Shown piece by piece: positions 60,191 to 64,000 of a DNA stretch of 64,000 nucleotides (position 1 is its first letter; each line of letters starts with the position of its first letter). The stretch is from JBEVJC01 sp040510375. Lineage in GTDB: Bacteria > Bacteroidota > Bacteroidia > Chitinophagales > Chitinophagaceae. Below the pieces are notes generated by a model. The model made no database searches, had not been told where the DNA came from, and saw only the letters and a list, made by a program, of their open reading frames with translations. The stretch lies in NCBI GenBank assembly GCA_040510375.1, contig JBEVJC010000025.1:124001-188000 (forward strand), written 5' to 3'. The translations under genes and the position numbers were made by a program.

Positions 60191-63100
60191 GTGAGATTAA
60201 AGAGTTTGGAGATCAAAGGCTTTAAAAGCTTTGCCGATAAAACGATCGTGAATTTCGATGATAACATCACCGGGATTGTTGGTCCGAACGGCTGTGGAAA
60301 ATCCAATATCGTAGACAGTATCCGTTGGGTAATCGGTGAACAGAAGATCAGTCAGTTAAGAAGTGAAAACCTGGATAGTCTCGTATTCAACGGCTCTAAA
60401 ACCCGCTCTGCAAGCGGGTTGGCAGAAGTCAGTCTCACTTTCGAGAATACCCGTAACCTCCTTCCCACCGAATTCAGTACGGTTACCGTTACCCGCAAAT
60501 TTTACAAAAGCGGAGAAAGCGAATACCGCCTCAATGATGTCCAGTGCCGGCTCAAGGATATCCAGAACCTGTTCATGGATACAGGTATCAGCACCGACTC
60601 ATATGCCATCATCGAACTTGGAATGGTGGATGATCTTATTAAGGATAAGGAAAATAGCCGCCGCCGGATGCTTGAACAGGCAGCGGGAATTTCTATATAT
60701 AAAACAAGGAAGAAAGAAGCAAAGTCCAAACTGGACGCAACCGAACAGGACCTTGCCCGGATCGAAGACCTGCTCTTTGAAATCAACAACCAGTTGAAAG
60801 CACTGGAAAGCCAGGCAAAAAAAGCAGAAAAGTATCATGAGATCAAGAAGGATTACCGCGAAGTAAGTATTGAACTGGCAAAGGCAGCCCTGGAAGGATT
60901 TAACCTTACTTATAAGGAACTGAACGACCAGCAGGAAACCGAAACCGATAAACGGATAAAACTCGAAGCCGAAATTGCCGGTGAAGAAGCCTTCCTTGAA
61001 CAGGAAAAGCTGGGCTTTATTGAAAAAGAACGGCAGCTGCAAAGTATGCAGCATGCATTTAATGACCTGGTGGAAAAAGTGCGCAGCAAGGAAAACGAAA
61101 AGAACCTGGCTGCACAACGTCTCGAATACCTGAAGGAACGGGAGACAAGTCTCTCGGGTTTCCTGCAGAAAGCAGAAGGCCAGATCAAGGGCATCGATGA
61201 AAGTATTGGTTTTACCACCCTTCAGATCGCGGAAGAAGAAGAGTCACTGAGTGGAATTGCTTCGCAACTGGAAAGCCTGCGTAGCCAGGTGGACCAGAAA
61301 CGTGGAGTGCTCGATGAAAAACGTGCAGAACTCAATGAACTCCGGAGCGCCCACCAGCAGGTACAGCGCAGCCAGTTTGAAGCAGAAAAAAAAGTGGCAG
61401 TCGCAGACACTTCGATCCAGAATGTGCAACGGGCCATTGACCAGATAGAAAACGAACGGACACAACGCGAAGAACACCGGTTCCAGATCTCGGAAGAACT
61501 GGAAGCCAAAGAAAAAGTGCTGGAGATCCGCAAAACCGACCTGGAGCAGTTACAACAGCATCAGGAAAATACCCGCGACCAGATCCTGCAAACGCAGTCG
61601 GTATTGGATGGTCTGCGTAATGAACTGGCCGGACAGACCCGTATCCTGGATTCCCGCAAAAATGAACATGCCCTGCTGAAGAGTATGATCGATTCCATGG
61701 AAGGATATCCGGATAGCGTTAAATTCCTTCATAATAACCCCGACTGGACCCATACCTCACCCATTCTTTCAGATATCCTGTATGTGAAAGAAGAATTCCG
61801 CACGGCAGTTGAGAATGTACTGGAACCCTACCTGAGTTATTATGTGGTTAACGACCTGTCGGAAGGCCTGCAGGCCGTACGCCTGCTCGACGAACATAAA
61901 AAAGGGAAAGCGAATTTTTTCCTGATGGATAAGATCAGGGAGAACGGAAATACCAATAGCGGTCATACACTGGCGGGTGGAACACCGGCCATGAGTGTGA
62001 TTGAAGTGGACGAAAAATACCGCACCCTTGCAGAACACCTGCTGGGTAATGTATTCATTGCCGAGAACGAAGATGTATTACAAAACAGTAATGGTTTTGT
62101 AGTAATCGAAAAGAATGGCAAGTATGTGAAAGGAAAATATTCACTTACCGGTGGCAGCGTTGGACTGATTGAGGGCAAAAAAATCGGAAGGGTTAAGAAC
62201 CTCGAAAAACTGGAAGAAGATATCATGCTGCAGGATGAGGTAGTGGAAAAACTCCGCGCTTCCATCCAGGCAAGGCATAATGAAGTCATCGCCTTCAGTG
62301 AAGACCTCCGCGAATCAGCGGTGCGTGAAACAGAAAAAGAAATCCAGCAGATTACCAATCAGGTATTCTCGCTGCATAATAAACTGGAGAACCTGTTATC
62401 GCTCCAGAGCCAGGGCCAGAACCGGTTGGAAGAACTTGGTTCACAACTGGCACAAACACAATCGTCGGTTGAAAACGTTCGCCAGGAGCTGACCATGCTC
62501 AGCGAGGAGCTGCAGATGAATGCCAACCGCCTGAATGAAGCCGAAGATGGATTCAGGCAGGAAGAGGCTGCCTATAATGACGCCAGCCGCCAGTATAATG
62601 AATTTAACCTGCAGGTGACCAGGCAGCAGAGTAAACTCAGCGCACTTAAACAGGAGCTCGAATTCAAGAGTAACCAGCTTAATGATCTTACCCAGCAGAT
62701 CGAAAGTAATACAGCCAGCCTTGCTGATACCCGGCTCAATATTGAACAGTCAGCCGGTTCCCTTACCGAGATCCAGGATGGACTGGTTGAAATGATGAAG
62801 AACCGTGCTACCGAAGAGTCTGCATTAAATGAAGCCGATCAGTCGTACTACAATGTCCGCAACCAGCTGAGTGAAAAAGAATCTTCCCTTCGTCATAAGG
62901 TCAAGGAAAAAGAACAGATAGAACACCTGCTCGCAGCAATCAAGGATAAACTAAATGAACTCAAACTCCAGCTGGCCGGTACAAAGGAACGGCTGGATGT
63001 GGAGTTCCGGATTAAACTGGAGGATATCCTCGACCAGGAACGCATCGGCGAACTGACGGTTGATGAGCTGCAGGAAAAGGCAGACCGTATGAAGAAACGA

Positions 63101-63727
63101 CTGGAAAACCTGGGAGAGGTTAATCCTACTGCCATCGAGGCGTTTACTGAAATGAAAAAAAGGTATGAGTTCATTGTTGAACAAAAGACCGACCTGGTGA
63201 ATGCAAAAGACAGCCTGCTGAAGACTATTGAGGAAGTAGAAGCAACCGCCAACCAGAAATTCCTCGATACATTCAACCTGGTTCGCGAGAATTTCCATAA
63301 AGTGTTCAAGACCTTGTTTACCGAAGATGACCATTGTGACCTGGTACTTGATAACCCCGAAAACCTGGCGGAGACTGGTATTGAAGTGGTAGCACGTCCC
63401 AAGGGTAAACGGCCTACTTCGCTTACCCAGCTGAGCGGGGGTGAACGTACATTAACAGCAACAGCCCTTTTATTCGCGATCTACCTGATCAAACCCGCAC
63501 CATTCTGTATCCTGGATGAGGTGGATGCACCTTTAGATGATGCCAACGTAGGTAAGTTCACCAATATGATCCGTCAGTTCAGTGATAACTCACAGTTCAT
63601 CATCGTAACGCATAATAAAACCACCATGAGTACGGTGGATGTGATTTATGGCGTAACCATGCAGGAGCCTGGTGTAAGTAAACTGGTAAGCGTTGACTTC
63701 CGTAACCTGAACCAGAACCAGAATTAA
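60191..63727 (+). CDS. smc: Chromosome segregation ATPase SMC
   Basis: The 1178-residue condensin core protein organises and separates chromosomes. It starts at GTG with MRLKSLEIKGFKSFADKT, the family entry. Walker A is GPNGCGKSN (31-39). Two long coiled coils (about 165-500 and 680-1000) flank the hinge (about 510-660), which has SMEGYPDSVKFLHNNPDW and LTGGSVGLIEGKKIGR. The ABC signature is LSGGERTLTATALLF (1081-1095) and Walker B is FCILDEVDAP (1105-1114). Length and layout are normal. Partners ScpA and ScpB are not in the window. A strong terminator lies downstream. Confidence 0.97.
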   Translation: MRLKSLEIKGFKSFADKTIVNFDDNITGIVGPNGCGKSNIVDSIRWVIGEQKISQLRSENLDSLVFNGSKTRSASGLAEVSLTFENTRNLLPTEFSTVTVTRKFYKSGESEYRLNDVQCRLKDIQNLFMDTGISTDSYAIIELGMVDDLIKDKENSRRRMLEQAAGISIYKTRKKEAKSKLDATEQDLARIEDLLFEINNQLKALESQAKKAEKYHEIKKDYREVSIELAKAALEGFNLTYKELNDQQETETDKRIKLEAEIAGEEAFLEQEKLGFIEKERQLQSMQHAFNDLVEKVRSKENEKNLAAQRLEYLKERETSLSGFLQKAEGQIKGIDESIGFTTLQIAEEEESLSGIASQLESLRSQVDQKRGVLDEKRAELNELRSAHQQVQRSQFEAEKKVAVADTSIQNVQRAIDQIENERTQREEHRFQISEELEAKEKVLEIRKTDLEQLQQHQENTRDQILQTQSVLDGLRNELAGQTRILDSRKNEHALLKSMIDSMEGYPDSVKFLHNNPDWTHTSPILSDILYVKEEFRTAVENVLEPYLSYYVVNDLSEGLQAVRLLDEHKKGKANFFLMDKIRENGNTNSGHTLAGGTPAMSVIEVDEKYRTLAEHLLGNVFIAENEDVLQNSNGFVVIEKNGKYVKGKYSLTGGSVGLIEGKKIGRVKNLEKLEEDIMLQDEVVEKLRASIQARHNEVIAFSEDLRESAVRETEKEIQQITNQVFSLHNKLENLLSLQSQGQNRLEELGSQLAQTQSSVENVRQELTMLSEELQMNANRLNEAEDGFRQEEAAYNDASRQYNEFNLQVTRQQSKLSALKQELEFKSNQLNDLTQQIESNTASLADTRLNIEQSAGSLTEIQDGLVEMMKNRATEESALNEADQSYYNVRNQLSEKESSLRHKVKEKEQIEHLLAAIKDKLNELKLQLAGTKERLDVEFRIKLEDILDQERIGELTVDELQEKADRMKKRLENLGEVNPTAIEAFTEMKKRYEFIVEQKTDLVNAKDSLLKTIEEVEATANQKFLDTFNLVRENFHKVFKTLFTEDDHCDLVLDNPENLAETGIEVVARPKGKRPTSLTQLSGGERTLTATALLFAIYLIKPAPFCILDEVDAPLDDANVGKFTNMIRQFSDNSQFIIVTHNKTTMSTVDVIYGVTMQEPGVSKLVSVDFRNLNQNQN

Positions 63728-63829
63728 ATTATACCCGCGGTAAAAGAACTGAACCGCAATTATAATATTCATCCTTTATCGTAAGATCCGGGATCTGCAT
63801 ATCAACAGTCCCGCAGGAAGTATTCAAAA

Positions 63830-63868
63830 AAAAAAGGTTTGTGAGGCAGAACTTCACAAACCTTTTTT
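63830..63868 (+). terminator. Bidirectional intrinsic terminator after smc
   Basis: GGTTTGTGA (63836-63844) pairs with TCACAAACC (63854-63862), extended by flanking A and T runs. It can stop both smc and the convergent acyl-CoA-binding protein gene. Confidence 0.88.
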
Positions 63869-63883
63869 ATTGGCGTTGGGGAT

Positions 63884-64000
63884 TTATCCCTTCAGCCTTG
63901 TAACCAGGTCAACATACGACTGCATTGCTTCCTCTTTGGTCTTGCCCTGCAGGCCGCTCCAGGCCTGGTGTTTAGCCTTGTTTACAATATCGAATGGATT
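63884..64000 (-). CDS. Acyl-CoA-binding protein, C-terminal part only
   Basis: Translation of the minus strand from the right edge gives 38 residues and a stop at 63884: NPFDIVNKAKHQAWSG then LQGKTKEEAMQSYVDLVTRL, ending KG. This is the C-terminal half of the four-helix ACBP fold, with the family segment KxxAW and the Tyr in EEAMQSYVDLV. ACBP binds medium and long acyl-CoA esters in the cytoplasm. The N-terminal half lies beyond the window. ACBP is frequent in Bacteroidota. Convergent with smc across the terminator. Confidence 0.88.
   Translation of the reverse strand, partial: NPFDIVNKAKHQAWSGLQGKTKEEAMQSYVDLVTRLKG

Noticed and set aside
60599..61117. Minus-strand frame of 172 codons inside smc
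   Set aside because: Antisense of the coiled-coil region; Phe/Leu-rich composition is what the complement of Lys/Glu codons gives.
51962..64000. Replication origin near holA, dnaG and smc
   Set aside because: No dnaA gene, no cluster of DnaA boxes and no AT-rich iteron region were seen; the gene content alone is not evidence of an origin.

Overview
This window looks like the chromosome of a Bacteroidota bacterium, most likely a Chitinophagaceae or close relative. The evidence is convergent. The primary sigma factor at 15729-16586 is the short Bacteroidota type of about 285 residues. Start codons lack Shine-Dalgarno sites. Several genes carry the Bacteroidota promoter pattern TTG-N19/20-TAnnTTTG. 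Lineage-typical families are present: DUF3822, DUF5686 with a carboxypeptidase-like domain, DUF2027-Smr, a DUF5117/5118 metalloprotease, a PorT-type barrel and a TonB-dependent receptor. I see no insertion sequences, prophage, CRISPR array, tRNA or rRNA. The only structural RNA is RNase P RNA (rnpB, 33431-33790).

Layout. 1-2725: a partial outer-membrane barrel and two paralogous secreted proteins, one with a Pro/Lys repeat linker. 2762-9178: translation genes thrS, infC, rpmI and rplT, with a secreted zinc protease inserted between infC and rpmI. 9373-13585: arginine decarboxylase, small secreted proteins and an Hsp20. 13800-16586: bacilliredoxin, lgt and rpoD. 16831-22603: a complete TolC/AcrA/AcrB-type RND efflux operon. 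22663-30112: a tight same-strand housekeeping run (trxB, folB, DUF3822, rsmD, 5-FCL, lpxK, rnr, polyprenyl synthase). 30373-33790: an APC permease with an unusual insertion, a MutS2-like Smr protein and rnpB. 34068-43929: envelope and secreted proteins (lipoproteins, CPBP protease, phytase-like esterase, penicillin acylase, DUF5686 protein), then trhO. 44057-49765: lactonase, lipoprotein, purC and a TonB-dependent receptor. 49911-51961: two tandem paralogous membrane-anchored coiled-coil proteins. 52144-64000: holA, lipoprotein, ribF, purM, dnaG, four small uncharacterised genes, smc and the end of an acyl-CoA-binding protein gene.

Functionally this is mostly core chromosome: translation, replication and segregation (holA, dnaG, smc), cofactors (folB, 5-FCL, ribF), purines (purC, purM), lipid A and lipoprotein biogenesis (lpxK, lgt) and envelope export. 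No exotic defence or biosynthetic system is evident. The most interesting signals are regulatory. Four genes have a -7 element only 4-6 nt before the start codon, which suggests leaderless mRNAs. The rpmI-rplT and thrS leaders contain candidate control structures. The infC-rpmI-rplT operon is split. Two uncharacterised tandem paralogue pairs are also worth attention.

All protein assignments come from reading motifs and recalled family features; no database search was run.
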